Assembly: GCF_028737205.1 (NCBI RefSeq)
Contig: NZ_JAQZAL010000015.1
Span: 62,001 to 126,000 of the forward strand
Length of the DNA stretch: 64,000 bases
Direction: 5' to 3'
DNA from: Actinomycetospora lutea
Lineage (GTDB): Bacteria; Actinomycetota; Actinomycetes; Mycobacteriales; Pseudonocardiaceae
Positions 42,581 through 52,493 of the stretch are shown here, piece by piece. The notes under the pieces were generated by a model. That model did not search any database, was not told the origin of the DNA, and saw only the letters and a list, made by a program, of their open reading frames with translations. Every line of letters starts with the position of its first letter. Position 1 is the stretch's first letter. The position numbers and the translations under genes were made by a program.

Positions 42581-44421
42581 TCCTCCAGCATGCCTGCCAC
42601 TCTCTGCGTGTCCGCATCGGTCCACCCCGGTGGCGTACCCACGGAGAGCCAGCCGCCCACCATCACCTCGCGGTACTGGTGGCCGTGCCCGTCGGGCACC
42701 GAGAGCGAATTGGTGAGGTCGATGGTGACCTGCCAGAACGTCACCACGGGGTACCAGTCGACGGCCTCGGACACGTCCCGACCTCGGGGTTCGTCGAGCC
42801 AGTCGGGGCGGTGCCACAGCAGGCTCGGGGTCCACCAGACGATCGGGTCGGACGCGTGCTGCAGGTACACCACGTGTGGTGGAGACCACAGTCCCGGCGG
42901 GCGTGTCAGGTCCTCCGCGGTCGACCCGAACCGGACATCCCGCCCACCGGCGACCACGGGCAGGACGGCCGGTGACCCGGGATCGCGGCGCGCGGTGAGC
43001 GCCGCGTGCAGCCGGTTCGAGTTCGGCGGCCCCACCCAGAGCACCCCGTCGGCCTGCGCGCGGGCGTCGTCGAGGCTCGAGAACGCGGCCTCCGAGCCCA
43101 GCGCCCCGAGGCTCTCGCCGAACACGATCAGCCGCGGGCGCCGGTCGGGCGGGAGCCGGTCGACCCGCGCGTGCACGGCGTCGAAGAGCGCCCGCCCCTC
43201 GGCCTCGGCACGCGAGCGGTCGACCACGAACGACAGCCAGCTCGGCAGGTACGAGTACTGGGTGGCGACGATCGCGGAGTTCCCGCCCCAGATCATCTCC
43301 AGGGAGTCGGCGACCGAGTCGTCGATCCACCCGGTGCCCGTGGTCGTCACCACGGCGATCACCCCCCGGCCGAAGGCCCCGGTGCGCTCGAGCTCGGCGA
43401 CGGCGAGCGCGGCGCGCTCCTCGGGGCCGGGCGCCGACATCAGCCCGACGTAGGCGCGGATCGGCGGCACGGGCCGCCGCCCGGAGGCCTCGCCGAGCTC
43501 GCCGAGGGTGCGCCCGCCCGTGACGAAGTCCTGTCCCTCGCGGCCCAGGGTGTTCCACCGCACCGCGGAGGCCGGCGAGCCCGAGCGCAGCGGTGAGATC
43601 GGCGCGACCACCCCGGCGTAGGGCTGCGCGTTGGTCGCGCTGAACGCGGCGTCCGCGACGCGCAGCCCGGTGCGCAGCACCAGCGCGTCGATCATCGTGG
43701 CGACGAGGACCACCACGAGCACCGTCCCGACGACCGTCGCGACCTGAGCGGGGAGGTGGGCGCGGCGCCGGAGCACGTCGGCGGCCCGGCCGGCGAGCCA
43801 GCGCACGCCCCGCCCGAACCCGACGATCAGGCCCGCGATCACGACCGCCACCGGCCCGGCGCGCAGCCAGCCGTCGGTGGTCGGCTGGGCGATGCCCATG
43901 AGCCCGGCGACCTGCCGCTGCCACGCCGCCCCGGCCAGCAGCATCCAGAGCAGCGCCACCGCCGCGGTGACCACGAGGACGACCCAGGTACCCGGCGTGA
44001 ACCACTGCGGCGTCGCCCGCTGCAGCCGGACGGTGAGGCGGGTCCACCGCGCGGTGCGCCCGAGCAGCCACGCGAGGACGACGCCCAGCCCGTAGCCCAG
44101 CCCGGCCGAGACGCCGGTGGCGAGCCCCTGGAAGAGGTAGTCGCGGGGGATCAGCGACGGGGTGAGCGAGATGAGCGCGAAGGCGGTGCCGAGGACGAAG
44201 CCCGCCGGGTGCGCCCGGGGCACGTAGCGGACCAGCGGGGCCAGGCGCGGCGGGAGCAGCGGGGAGTCGCCGCCGAACTGGTGGCGCGCGCCGTCGCGGT
44301 GCCAGAGGTGGTGGTGCTCCAGCTCTTCCTCGAACTCCCGCTGGAACGCGGTGTCGAGGCCGCTCTCGGTGTCCGGGTGCGTCGAGCCCGCGGCCGTCGC
44401 CCGGGTCTCACGGTCCGCCAC
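42577..44421 (-). CDS. Membrane alpha/beta-hydrolase (Abhydrolase_9 family)
   Basis: 614 residues, GTG at 44421. About six membrane helices lie in residues 75-300 (first FVLGTAFALISLTPSLIPRD), followed by a hydrolase domain with the nucleophile elbow GESLGALGSE and a Trp/Pro-rich end. This two-part layout (Abhydrolase_9_N plus Abhydrolase_9, the latter formerly DUF2319) is common in actinobacteria. Esterase or thioesterase activity is likely, with substrate unknown. It precedes the CPBP protease gene and overlaps it by four bases. Confidence 0.87.
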   Translation of the reverse strand: MADRETRATAAGSTHPDTESGLDTAFQREFEEELEHHHLWHRDGARHQFGGDSPLLPPRLAPLVRYVPRAHPAGFVLGTAFALISLTPSLIPRDYLFQGLATGVSAGLGYGLGVVLAWLLGRTARWTRLTVRLQRATPQWFTPGTWVVLVVTAAVALLWMLLAGAAWQRQVAGLMGIAQPTTDGWLRAGPVAVVIAGLIVGFGRGVRWLAGRAADVLRRRAHLPAQVATVVGTVLVVVLVATMIDALVLRTGLRVADAAFSATNAQPYAGVVAPISPLRSGSPASAVRWNTLGREGQDFVTGGRTLGELGEASGRRPVPPIRAYVGLMSAPGPEERAALAVAELERTGAFGRGVIAVVTTTGTGWIDDSVADSLEMIWGGNSAIVATQYSYLPSWLSFVVDRSRAEAEGRALFDAVHARVDRLPPDRRPRLIVFGESLGALGSEAAFSSLDDARAQADGVLWVGPPNSNRLHAALTARRDPGSPAVLPVVAGGRDVRFGSTAEDLTRPPGLWSPPHVVYLQHASDPIVWWTPSLLWHRPDWLDEPRGRDVSEAVDWYPVVTFWQVTIDLTNSLSVPDGHGHQYREVMVGGWLSVGTPPGWTDADTQRVAGMLEE

Positions 44422-44518
44422 GGTCCCACCTTCTCGCGCCGCGCAAGCCGGTACGGGCGCCCCGCCGACCCGTGGGCGTGATCTTCCCGGCACCCGGTCG
44501 CCCGCGGCGGCGCGGTGA

Positions 44519-45721
44519 TCAGCCCCGCAGCAGGGGTTCCAGCCAGCGGCCGGCGGCGAGCAGCGCGTCCTCGCGGTCGGGGTGGCCGATCAGGGCGAGG
44601 CCCAGCGGCAGGCCGGCGTCGTCGCGCAGACCGGGGACGGCGAGCGCCGGCATCCCGAGCAGGTGCCAGGGGCGGGACAGGACGGGGTCGCCGGTGCCCT
44701 CGGTCGCGAGCGGGGCGACCCCCAGGGCGCCGGGGACGAGCACGGCGTCGGCGTCCTCCAGCCGCGCGAGGACCGCGGCGCGCGTGGCCGCGGCGCGCTC
44801 CCGGGCGCCGGCGAGCACGTCCTCCGACACCGCCCGGCCCTCCGCCAGCATCGCCGTCAGGCGCGCGCCCAGCCCGGGCACGGACGGCACCACGCCCGCC
44901 GCCTCGGCGGCCATGACCGTGTGGTGGTCGGCGACCGCGGCGTCCAGGGCCACGTCGACGGGGGCGATCGCGGCCCCCTGCGCGCGGGCGCGGTCGACGG
45001 CGTGGGCGTGCGCCGCCCGCATCGCCGGCGACACGTCCGCGACCTCGGTGCCGTCCCAGGCCAGCAGCCGGGGCGCGCGGGTCGGGGCCGCGGCGGGCTC
45101 CCGGCCGGTGAGCACGCCGTGGACCAGGACGAGGTCCTCGACGCCCGCAGCGAACAGCCCGGGCGTGTCGAGGCTCGGTGCGAGCGGGTGGATGCCCTCG
45201 ACCGACAGGGTCCCGCGCGTCACGGCGAGCCCGGCGACCCCGCAGAACGACGCCGGGCGGACCACCGAGCCCGCGGTCTGCGACCCGAGCGCGAGCGGCA
45301 CCGTGCCGGCGGCGACCGCCGCCGCCGACCCGCTGGACGAGCCGCCGGGGGTGCGTGCGAGGTCGTGCGGGTTCCGGGTCGGGCCCGGGTCGAAGCAGGC
45401 GAACTCCGTGGTGACGGTCTTGCCGACCATCACCGCCCCGGCGTCGCGCAGCATCGCCACGATCGTCGCGTCGGCCGCGGCCGGCGGGGCGTCGGCGCGG
45501 GTCGGCGAACCGCAGACGGTCGGTACCCCGGCGACGTCGATGATGTCCTTGACGCCGACCGGGACGCCGGCGAGGGGTCCGGGGCCGCCCGCGTCCGGCG
45601 GGAGCAGCCCGACCCAGGCGTGCACACGGTCGTCGATCTGCTCGATGCGCCGCCGGGCGGCGTCACCGCCGTCGTGCGCGTCGACCAGACGCCAGGTCGT
45701 GACCAGCTCCCCGGAGTCCAC
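44519..45721 (-). CDS. Amidase-signature family hydrolase
   Basis: 400 residues, short for the family (450-500). The Ser-cisSer-Lys triad is visible: Lys58 in PVGVKD, cis-Ser in GGSSSGSAAAVAAG (126-139) and the catalytic Ser152 in GSQTAGSV. It hydrolyses an amide; the substrate cannot be told. The GTG at 45721 is the first in frame, but the nearest Shine-Dalgarno-like run (AGGAGAGAG) is about 14 bases away, so the start is uncertain. Single gene. Confidence 0.9.
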   Translation of the reverse strand: MDSGELVTTWRLVDAHDGGDAARRRIEQIDDRVHAWVGLLPPDAGGPGPLAGVPVGVKDIIDVAGVPTVCGSPTRADAPPAAADATIVAMLRDAGAVMVGKTVTTEFACFDPGPTRNPHDLARTPGGSSSGSAAAVAAGTVPLALGSQTAGSVVRPASFCGVAGLAVTRGTLSVEGIHPLAPSLDTPGLFAAGVEDLVLVHGVLTGREPAAAPTRAPRLLAWDGTEVADVSPAMRAAHAHAVDRARAQGAAIAPVDVALDAAVADHHTVMAAEAAGVVPSVPGLGARLTAMLAEGRAVSEDVLAGARERAAATRAAVLARLEDADAVLVPGALGVAPLATEGTGDPVLSRPWHLLGMPALAVPGLRDDAGLPLGLALIGHPDREDALLAAGRWLEPLLRG

Positions 45722-45738
45722 GCCCGGGAGTCTCTCTC

Positions 45739-46299
<561 letters not shown>

Positions 46300-46504
46300 G
46301 CGAGTTCCTCCTCCGGCTGGACCACTGTCCTCCGAACGGAGGAAAGAGGTTGCGGTCCCGCTCGCTTTAGGTCTCGTTTCGGTCACGACGCAGCGAGGAG
46401 TGCCCCGCTCCGGGCGACCTCAACCCACCCGACCCGGGCTACGGTCGGGACGGCGTTCCACCGGGGTGTTCCGCGCCCCGTCGTCGTGCTCCTACGCTGC
46501 GTCG

Positions 46505-47137
46505 ATGGCGGCGACGACGACGGCGCGCTGGGTCGAGGTGCACCCGCGCAACCCCCAGCGCCGCGCGATCCGCGCGACGGTGGACCTGCTGCGCGAGGGC
46601 GGGCTGATCGCCTATCCCACCGACTCGTGCTTCGCGCTGGGCGCGATGCTGGGCAACCGCGAGGGCCTCGAGCGCATCCGCACGATCCGCCGGCTCGACG
46701 CCCGGCACCACTTCACGCTGGTGTGCCGCGACTTCGCGCAGCTCGGGCAGTTCGTCCGCATCTCCACGCCGGTGTTCCGGGCGGTCAAGGCGGCGACGCC
46801 GGGCTGCTACACGTTCATCCTCCCGGCGACCAAGGAGGTCCCGCGCCGGCTGCTGCACCCGCGCAAGCGCACGGTCGGCGTGCGGATCCCGCGGCACCCC
46901 GTGGTCGACGCGCTGCTCGAGGAGCTCGACGAGCCGCTGCTGTCCTCGACCCTGCTCCTGCCCGACACCGAGGAGCCGATGACGTCGGGCTGGGAGATCC
47001 ACGAGCGCCTGGGCCACCAGCTCGACGCGATCCTCGACTCCGGCGAGTGCGGCACCGAGCCGACGACGGTCATCGACCTCTCCGGCGAGGAGCCCGAGCT
47101 GGTCCGGCAGGGCGCGGGCGAGGGCTTCGAGTGGTGA
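46505..47137 (+). CDS. YciO/Sua5/YrdC-family protein
   Basis: 210 residues. ATG at 46505 with no ribosome-binding site; a TACGCT -10-like element about ten bases upstream suggests a leaderless message. GGLIAYPTDSCFALGAMLGN and RHHFTLVCRDFAQLGQ are the family's ATP/threonine-binding elements (K/S-rich pocket), and the KxR-type motif is HPRKRTVGVRIPRHP. True Sua5 makes threonylcarbamoyl-AMP for tRNA t6A; the YciO branch, which this resembles, is not proven to do so. Confidence 0.85.
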   Translation: MAATTTARWVEVHPRNPQRRAIRATVDLLREGGLIAYPTDSCFALGAMLGNREGLERIRTIRRLDARHHFTLVCRDFAQLGQFVRISTPVFRAVKAATPGCYTFILPATKEVPRRLLHPRKRTVGVRIPRHPVVDALLEELDEPLLSSTLLLPDTEEPMTSGWEIHERLGHQLDAILDSGECGTEPTTVIDLSGEEPELVRQGAGEGFEW

Positions 47138-47168
47138 CGGGCGTGGCGACGGGCGTGGTGGCGCCCGG

Positions 47169-47504
47169 TCAGCGCACGATGCGGGGCAGGCGGTCGGCCG
47201 CCGCACGCAGCGCCAGGTAGGCGTCCTCGAGCTCCCGCGCGGCGAGGTGGGCGCACGCGGTCCGCACCGCGACGGCCACCTCCGCCATCGCGAGGCGGTG
47301 CCCCTCGGTCGCGCCGCCCCGGCCCGCGCGGGCGCCGTGCGCGACGACGGCGGCGCGCAGCATCTGGTCGAGCCGGCCGTCGATCACCGCGGGCGGTGGC
47401 TGGGTGAGGTCGGCGAGGTGCTCGAGCGCCGCACGGATCGCGGGCCCGAGCTCGGGGGGCTGCCCCGACGGCGACTCCGACCCCGGCCGGGTCGCGGCGG
47501 TCAC
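47169..47504 (-). CDS. Small helical protein, unknown
   Basis: 111 residues, GTG start overlapping the stop of the STAS gene (GTGA). Helical, Ala/Arg-rich (AIRAALEHLADL, VAVRTACAHLAARELEDAYLALRAAADRL), no membrane segment. I recognise no family. Coupling to the STAS gene suggests that it works with an anti-sigma-antagonist circuit, for instance as a partner or phosphorelay-related protein, but no kinase motif is visible. Confidence 0.55.
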   Translation of the reverse strand: MTAATRPGSESPSGQPPELGPAIRAALEHLADLTQPPPAVIDGRLDQMLRAAVVAHGARAGRGGATEGHRLAMAEVAVAVRTACAHLAARELEDAYLALRAAADRLPRIVR

Positions 47505-47983
47505 CGCGTGCCCTGGCCGGCCGGCACCCGGCCACCGAGGGCCGGGTGGGTCGCCAGGACCGTCAGGCAGCGATCGAGGGTCGTGAGGCGCAGCGGGCGC
47601 ACCACCGTGCGGTGGGCGGCGACCAGCACCAGGCGCACGCCACGCTCGACGGCGGCCTCGTGGGCCGCGGCGAACGTGTCGAGACCAGAGGCCCCGAGGA
47701 ACGTGACGCCCTCGAGGTCGCAGACCACCGACGGCGCCTCGGCGTGGGCGGTGGTGTCCGGGGCGGCGTCACGCTCCTCGGCCACGGCGCGGAGCGCGCC
47801 GTCGAGGACGTCGCGCAGACGGCCGGCGGTGAGCATGTCGACCTCGCCGAGGACGCGCACGAGCACGAGCCCGCGGCGCGGCTGGGTCGGGGCGACGGTC
47901 AGACCGGGCCCGGCCGGGTCGTCGCCGACCGGTGCGGGCCATCGTGTGGCGGCGTCGTGGCCGCCGGTTCGAGGCGCCATCAT
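47501..47983 (-). CDS. STAS-domain anti-sigma-factor-antagonist-like protein
   Basis: 160 residues; ATG at 47983, eleven bases after GGGAGG (a second ATG follows at once). Residues about 40-150 form a STAS domain: LVLVRVLGEVDMLTAGRLRD, VVCDLEGVTFLGASGLDTF with the serine (ASGLD) that is the phosphorylation site in SpoIIAA, and RGVRLVLVAAH. About 40 disordered residues lead it. It would sequester an anti-sigma kinase, though none is encoded nearby. Downstream gene is coupled by GTGA. Confidence 0.82.
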   Translation of the reverse strand: MMAPRTGGHDAATRWPAPVGDDPAGPGLTVAPTQPRRGLVLVRVLGEVDMLTAGRLRDVLDGALRAVAEERDAAPDTTAHAEAPSVVCDLEGVTFLGASGLDTFAAAHEAAVERGVRLVLVAAHRTVVRPLRLTTLDRCLTVLATHPALGGRVPAGQGTR

Positions 47984-48123
47984 GGCGGGAGCCACCTCCC
48001 TGGCAAGGCGTCGTCCGCGAGCCTCGAGGGAGTGAAGCGTGCGGTGGCTGCCATCACTGTGCCCGTCCTCCCGCAGCCTGTCCACCGCGAGCGACCGCCC
48101 GAGCACGCACCGCGCTGGGTCGT

Positions 48124-48852
48124 TCAGAGCACCGACAGCCCCCGGACGACCGTGGCCAGGGCCCCGACCAGGGCGAGCACGATGACCGCCCGGCGGGCCG
48201 CCTCCGCCGACAGACGGCGGTGCACCACGTCGCCGAGCACCACGCCCACCGCGATCCCGGCGAGGCCGGTGAGCCAGACGACACCCCCGAGCGACGGGGC
48301 GCCCTTGCTCGCCAGCGCGACGAGGTTGATGACGAGCAGGACCACCTGGGCGGTCGGGACGAAGACCTCGATGCTCCATCGCCGGGCCAGCGCGAAGGCC
48401 GAGAGCGCCGGCCCGCCCACGCCCGCGGTGACGTTGACGAACCCGGCGACGGCGCCGGCGGTCAGGGCGCCGGGCGTCCCGTCCAGCCAGGCGCCCAGGC
48501 GGGGCACCAGCGAGAGCGCCACGGCGGCGAGCGCGAGCAGGCCGACCACGACCAGCAGCGGGCCCTCGGGCAGGGCGTCGACGACGAGCGCGCCGAGCGG
48601 TACGGCGACCACGGCCCCGGCCAGCAGCAGCCCGGCGGCCCGCGTGTCGACCCCGCGGTGGGTGCGCACGAGGACGATGACGCACAGCACGACCTGCAGC
48701 GCGTTGCCGAACGACACCCCGTCGCGCGGGCCCAGGATCGCCACGAGGAACGGCCCGCCGACGAGCGCGAGCCCCAACCCGGTCGTGCGCTGGGTGATCG
48801 CGCCGAGCAGGACCGGCCCCACGACGAGCGCCGCCGTCCCCGCCGCGCTCAC
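48124..48852 (-). CDS. TSUP (TauE/SafE) family permease 1
   Basis: 242 residues with about eight membrane helices. FVNVTAGVGGPALSAFAL is the mid-protein motif of the sulfite exporter TauE/SafE family, and TTGLGLALVGGPFLV the N-terminal repeat of it. These transport sulfite, sulfoacetate or other small anions. GTG start. No sulfur gene is next to it; a second TSUP gene lies at 53269, but the two are not closely similar by eye. Confidence 0.85.
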   Translation of the reverse strand: MSAAGTAALVVGPVLLGAITQRTTGLGLALVGGPFLVAILGPRDGVSFGNALQVVLCVIVLVRTHRGVDTRAAGLLLAGAVVAVPLGALVVDALPEGPLLVVVGLLALAAVALSLVPRLGAWLDGTPGALTAGAVAGFVNVTAGVGGPALSAFALARRWSIEVFVPTAQVVLLVINLVALASKGAPSLGGVVWLTGLAGIAVGVVLGDVVHRRLSAEAARRAVIVLALVGALATVVRGLSVL

Positions 48853-48894
48853 GGGCGCGACGGGGACGGCGGCGTCATGCGGTCATGATGGGCC

Positions 48895-49332
48895 TCACTG
48901 CGGGGTGATGCTGAAGTTCACCGTGTCGCCCTCGACGCTCGTGACCTGCACCAGCAGCGACGTGGTCTGGCCCGCGTCGGTGCCGGTGCACGTGATCTGC
49001 GCGCCGACCTCGCCCTCGAGCGACGACGGGCAGCTGACCGCGGTCGGGGCGACCCCGTACTGCTGGGCGATCTGCTGCTCGACCTGGTCGGCGGTCACCA
49101 CGGGGTTGCCGAACACCATGACGAGGGCGAAGAGCGCCACCACGATCGCGACGAGGCTGCCCACCACGATCCCGATGATCTTGGGCGCCTTGCTCTTGCG
49201 CACAGGTGGTGGCGGAGGGTAACCACCATATCCCGGAGCCGGGAGTGGCCCGCCGTAGGGCATGCCGGCCGGACCCTGCGGCATCGGGGGGTACGGGAAA
49301 CCGGCGGGGGGCGGCGGAGCTTGCTGCGACAT
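48895..49332 (-). CDS. DUF4333 membrane protein
   Basis: 145 residues; ATG at 49332 with CAGGAG upstream. A Pro/Gly/Tyr-rich cytoplasmic N-terminus (PPPPAGFPYPP, PAPGYGGYPPPPP), one membrane helix (IIGIVVGSLVAIVVALFALV) and an outside DUF4333 domain with two Cys (SCPSSLEGEVGAQITCTGTD) that can form the family's disulfide. Function unknown; common in mycobacteria and relatives, often as lipoproteins. Confidence 0.85.
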   Translation of the reverse strand: MSQQAPPPPAGFPYPPMPQGPAGMPYGGPLPAPGYGGYPPPPPVRKSKAPKIIGIVVGSLVAIVVALFALVMVFGNPVVTADQVEQQIAQQYGVAPTAVSCPSSLEGEVGAQITCTGTDAGQTTSLLVQVTSVEGDTVNFSITPQ

Positions 49333-49583
49333 GGGGAACTCCTGGGATCGAGGCGAGAATCGGGGCGAGGATCGGGGCCTCCGGAGCTCCGACGGCTCCG
49401 TGGCGGCTGGGATGAGCATAGGACACGGAGAGCGACGAGCAAGCGGTCTCATTGCTCCATCAGAGTTATCTCAGAGTTCGCCGGTCCACGCGCGCTCCTC
49501 ACGCCTCTCACAGCCGGCGTACAGGGTCGGCGGCGAGCCTAGGACCAGGACGCGCCACCGTCCGCGCCCAGCGAGGAGGACCC

Positions 49584-50309
49584 GTGAACGCCGCCGCCGT
49601 CGGTCCCTCCTCCACGTTCGCCGACGCGTCGCACGGGTGGGCCTCGCGCCGGGGCCCGCGCCACCACCAGGCGGACGCGGCCGCCTCCTACCGCAGCGCG
49701 GCGGGACGCCTCGCGGTCGCCGTCGTGGACGGGGTGGGCGACTCCGAGGCCGCGGGGTTCGCCGCCCGGCTCGTCGCCGACCACGCCGTGCGGGTCGCCG
49801 CCCTCGAGGGCCGCCCGGACCTCGCCGTGCTCGCCGCCCACGACCTGCTGACCAGCACCCGCGACCTCGTCCCCGGTGACGCGGCCGCCGTCGTCGCCCT
49901 GGCGCCGGGTGCCGACGACCCGCGGTGGCGCCTCGCCTGGGTCGGCGACTGCCGGGCCCTGGCCTGGGACGGCCGCGCGCTGCGCACCCTGACCGCCGAC
50001 CACACGGTCGCCGCGGCGCTGCGCTCCCGCGGCCTGCACGTGCACCCGCGCCTCGAGCACGTGCTGACGGTCAGCGTCCGCACCGCCCGCCCGCAGGAGG
50101 TCGGCGTCGTCGTGGTCGACGACCCGGGCACGCTGCTGCTGGTCAGCGACGGCGTGCACCGCAGCGTCGCCGGGTGGACGCTGGCCGCGGTGCTCGCCGG
50201 GAGCGGGAGCGCCGCGGAGCAGGCCGAGCGGATCGTCGGCCTCGCCGCGGCGGCCGGGGCGACCGACAACGCGACGGCCCTGGTCCTCAGTCCGTCCGCG
50301 GGAGCGTGA
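49584..50309 (+). CDS. PP2C-like Ser/Thr phosphatase
   Basis: 241 residues, GTG start four bases after GAGGAGG. VAVVDGVGDSEA holds the metal-binding DG, followed by RLAWVGDCRALAWDG, LLLVSDGVHRSV and ATDNATALVL, the order of PPM/PP2C motifs. Short for the family, but all metal-ligand Asp motifs are present. It could oppose the Ser/Thr kinases of the cell. The 3' end overlaps the sensor kinase gene by 23 nt. Confidence 0.85.
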   Translation: MNAAAVGPSSTFADASHGWASRRGPRHHQADAAASYRSAAGRLAVAVVDGVGDSEAAGFAARLVADHAVRVAALEGRPDLAVLAAHDLLTSTRDLVPGDAAAVVALAPGADDPRWRLAWVGDCRALAWDGRALRTLTADHTVAAALRSRGLHVHPRLEHVLTVSVRTARPQEVGVVVVDDPGTLLLVSDGVHRSVAGWTLAAVLAGSGSAAEQAERIVGLAAAAGATDNATALVLSPSAGA

Positions 50310-51690
50310 GGCGCAGGCGCGCCCCCTGATCGTCCCCGACGACCCGGAGATCTCCCCCGTGCGCCCGGGCCAGGGCACGGGCGATCGGCAGGCCGAGCCC
50401 GGCCCCGCCGACGTCGCGGGTGCGCGCGTCGTCGAGGCGGACGAGCCGGTCGAACACCCGCTCCCGGTCCTGCGGCGGGATGCCGGGTCCCTCGTCGACG
50501 ACGTCGAGCACGCCCCACCCGCCGTCCGGGCCGATCTCCAGGCGCACCGTGCCGTCGGCCGGCCCGTGGCGGCGGGCGTTCTCGAGCAGGTTCGCGAGGA
50601 TCTGCGCGATCCGCGACGGGTCGGCGGACACGCGGGTCGGCGGGCCCGTGACCTGCACCGTCAGGGTCGGCGCGAGCAGCGCGGTCCGCTCGGCCTCGGC
50701 GGCGGCGAGCTCGGCGAGATCGACCTCGCGGCGTTCGAGCGGGGCGCCGTCCTCGATGCGCGCGAGCTCGAGCATGTCGGCCACGAGCGCGCCGGCCCGG
50801 CGGGTCTCGCGCACGAGGGTGGTGGCGATGCGCTCGCGCCGGGCGAGGTCGGCGTCGGGGTGGCGCACGAGCGACTCGGCGAGGGTCTGCACGCCGGTCA
50901 CCGGGGTCCGCAGCTCGTGGGCGGCGTCGGAGAGGAAGCGCCGGGTGCGGACCTCGGAGCTCCGCGCCTCGGCCGCCGCGTCCTCGGCGCGGACCTGCGC
51001 GGTCTCCAGCGCGTCGAGCATCCCGTCGAAGGCGGCGGCCGTGCGTCCCAGCTCGGTGTCGGTGCGCTCGGGGTGCAGGCGCCGGCCCCGGTCGCCCGCC
51101 GCGATGTCGTTGGCGAGCGTCGTCATGTCGTCGAGCGGCCGCAGCGCCACCCGGACCACGGCGAGCAGCGCGACGGCGACCACCCCCAGCCCGATCGCCC
51201 CGACCCCGACCATGACCACGCGCAGCCGCGCGAGCACCACGTCGCTCTCGGCGCGTTCCACCGAGAGCACCAGCCGGGTGCCGTCGGGGACGCCGACGGT
51301 GCGCGCGAGGTCACGATCGGTGCGCCCGGGGCGCCCGGACCCGGGGCCGTCCAGCGGCGGGCGGCCCGGGCGGCCGGGCGGACCGAGGTCGTCGGCCGGG
51401 CCCGCGATCCGCCGCCCCGACGCGTCGACGAGGACGGCCCGGATGCCCTGGCCGTCGACGGCGTCCACGAGCGCCGCCCCGGTGGTCCCCGACGCGACGA
51501 GCAGGCCGGCGCGGGCCGCCCGGTCGTCGAGCCTGCCCTGCTGGTCGCGGCGCAGCTGGGCGTCGAGGGAGAGGTCGACCGCGACACCGATGACCACGAG
51601 CGCCAGCGCCACCACGAGCAGCACCAGCGCCGTGACCCGGAAGCGCAACGAGCGCGCCGCGGTCCATCGCCGGCGCAGGCCCGCCGTCAC
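50287..51690 (-). CDS. Two-component sensor histidine kinase A
   Basis: 467 residues, GTG start at 51690 overlapping the regulator stop (GTGA). Two membrane helices (18-40 and 158-183) flank an outside sensor domain rich in Gly/Pro/Asp (105-125). A HAMP domain, H-box with His258 (FLSDAAHELRTPVTG), N-box (NLLENARRHG) and G-boxes (VVDEGPGIPP, GGAGLGLPIARA) follow. It is an intact HPK1-type kinase. It is likely to phosphorylate Asp59 of the neighbouring regulator. Confidence 0.94.
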   Translation of the reverse strand: MTAGLRRRWTAARSLRFRVTALVLLVVALALVVIGVAVDLSLDAQLRRDQQGRLDDRAARAGLLVASGTTGAALVDAVDGQGIRAVLVDASGRRIAGPADDLGPPGRPGRPPLDGPGSGRPGRTDRDLARTVGVPDGTRLVLSVERAESDVVLARLRVVMVGVGAIGLGVVAVALLAVVRVALRPLDDMTTLANDIAAGDRGRRLHPERTDTELGRTAAAFDGMLDALETAQVRAEDAAAEARSSEVRTRRFLSDAAHELRTPVTGVQTLAESLVRHPDADLARRERIATTLVRETRRAGALVADMLELARIEDGAPLERREVDLAELAAAEAERTALLAPTLTVQVTGPPTRVSADPSRIAQILANLLENARRHGPADGTVRLEIGPDGGWGVLDVVDEGPGIPPQDRERVFDRLVRLDDARTRDVGGAGLGLPIARALARAHGGDLRVVGDDQGARLRLTLPRTD

Positions 51691-52379
51691 GCCCCCTCCC
51701 CCGGCCGCAGCGCGTAGCCGAGGCCGCGCACGGTGTGGACGATCCGCGGCCCGTGCGCCTCGAGCTTGCGGCGCAGCGCGGACACGTGGACCTCGACGAG
51801 GTTGGGGTCGTAGGCGTCGTAGCCCCACACCTGGGTGAGGATCTGGTTCTTGGTGACCGTGCGCCCACGCTGCTCGACGAGGTAGCGCAGCAGGCGCAGC
51901 TCGGTCGCGGTGAGGTCGAGGACGGCGCCGGCGCGGGTGGCGGTGCCCGCCTCGTCGTCGACGACGAGGTCGCCGACGGTCATCGCGGTCGGCACCCGGC
52001 CACGACGGCGCAGCACCGCCCGCACCCGCGACACCAGCTCGGCGAGCAGGAACGGCTTGACGACGTAGTCGTCGGCGCCGCCGTCGAGGCCGTGCAGGCG
52101 GTCGGCGAGCGCGTCGCGGGCCGTGAGCAGGACGATGCCGGCGTCGGTGCGGGCGCGCACCACGTCGAGCAGCGCGAAGCCGTCGCGGCCGGGCAGCATC
52201 ACGTCGAGGACGACGAGGTCGGGGCGGAAGCCGTCGAGCAGTTCCTCGAGGCCGGTGCCGTCGTCGCGCCCGACCGCGCGGAAGCCGGCGTCCTCCAGCG
52301 CGTCGACGACCGACTCGCGGATCGCCGCCTCGTCCTCGACGACGACCACGCGCGCCGCTGTGCCCCAGGTCCCGCCCAC
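51687..52379 (-). CDS. OmpR/PhoB-type response regulator A
   Basis: 230 residues. Receiver domain with acidic pocket EDE (15-17), phospho-acceptor Asp59 (VVLDVMLPGRDG), Thr in LLTARD and Lys in VVKPF. The C-terminal winged helix has the usual LTATELRLLRYLVEQRGR and VEVHVSALRRKLE. GTG start 18 nt before a symmetric pair of 11-bp-spaced TGAA direct repeats (52397-52452), so it likely controls itself and the divergent gene at 52494. Confidence 0.94.
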   Translation of the reverse strand: MGGTWGTAARVVVVEDEAAIRESVVDALEDAGFRAVGRDDGTGLEELLDGFRPDLVVLDVMLPGRDGFALLDVVRARTDAGIVLLTARDALADRLHGLDGGADDYVVKPFLLAELVSRVRAVLRRRGRVPTAMTVGDLVVDDEAGTATRAGAVLDLTATELRLLRYLVEQRGRTVTKNQILTQVWGYDAYDPNLVEVHVSALRRKLEAHGPRIVHTVRGLGYALRPGEGA

Positions 52380-52396
52380 GCCGGGATCCTGGCCCT

Positions 52397-52452
52397 CCGG
52401 TCCTGAACCGTCGCTGAAGACCCGGGGTGTTTCAGGTCCGGTTCAGGACCGG
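52397..52452. promoter_or_regulatory. Symmetric OmpR-type operator between regulator A and the divergent gene
   Basis: CCGGTCCTGAACCG (52397-52410) and its exact reverse complement (52439-52452) flank 28 nt. Within each side a TGAA (or TTCA) recurs 11 bp away: 52404 and 52415, 52431 and 52442. Eleven-bp direct repeats are the footprint of OmpR-family dimers, and here two face each other. Confidence 0.75.
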
Positions 52453-52493
52453 CGCCGATCGTCGGTGGTCCCCGAGCAGGAGTGGAGACCACG

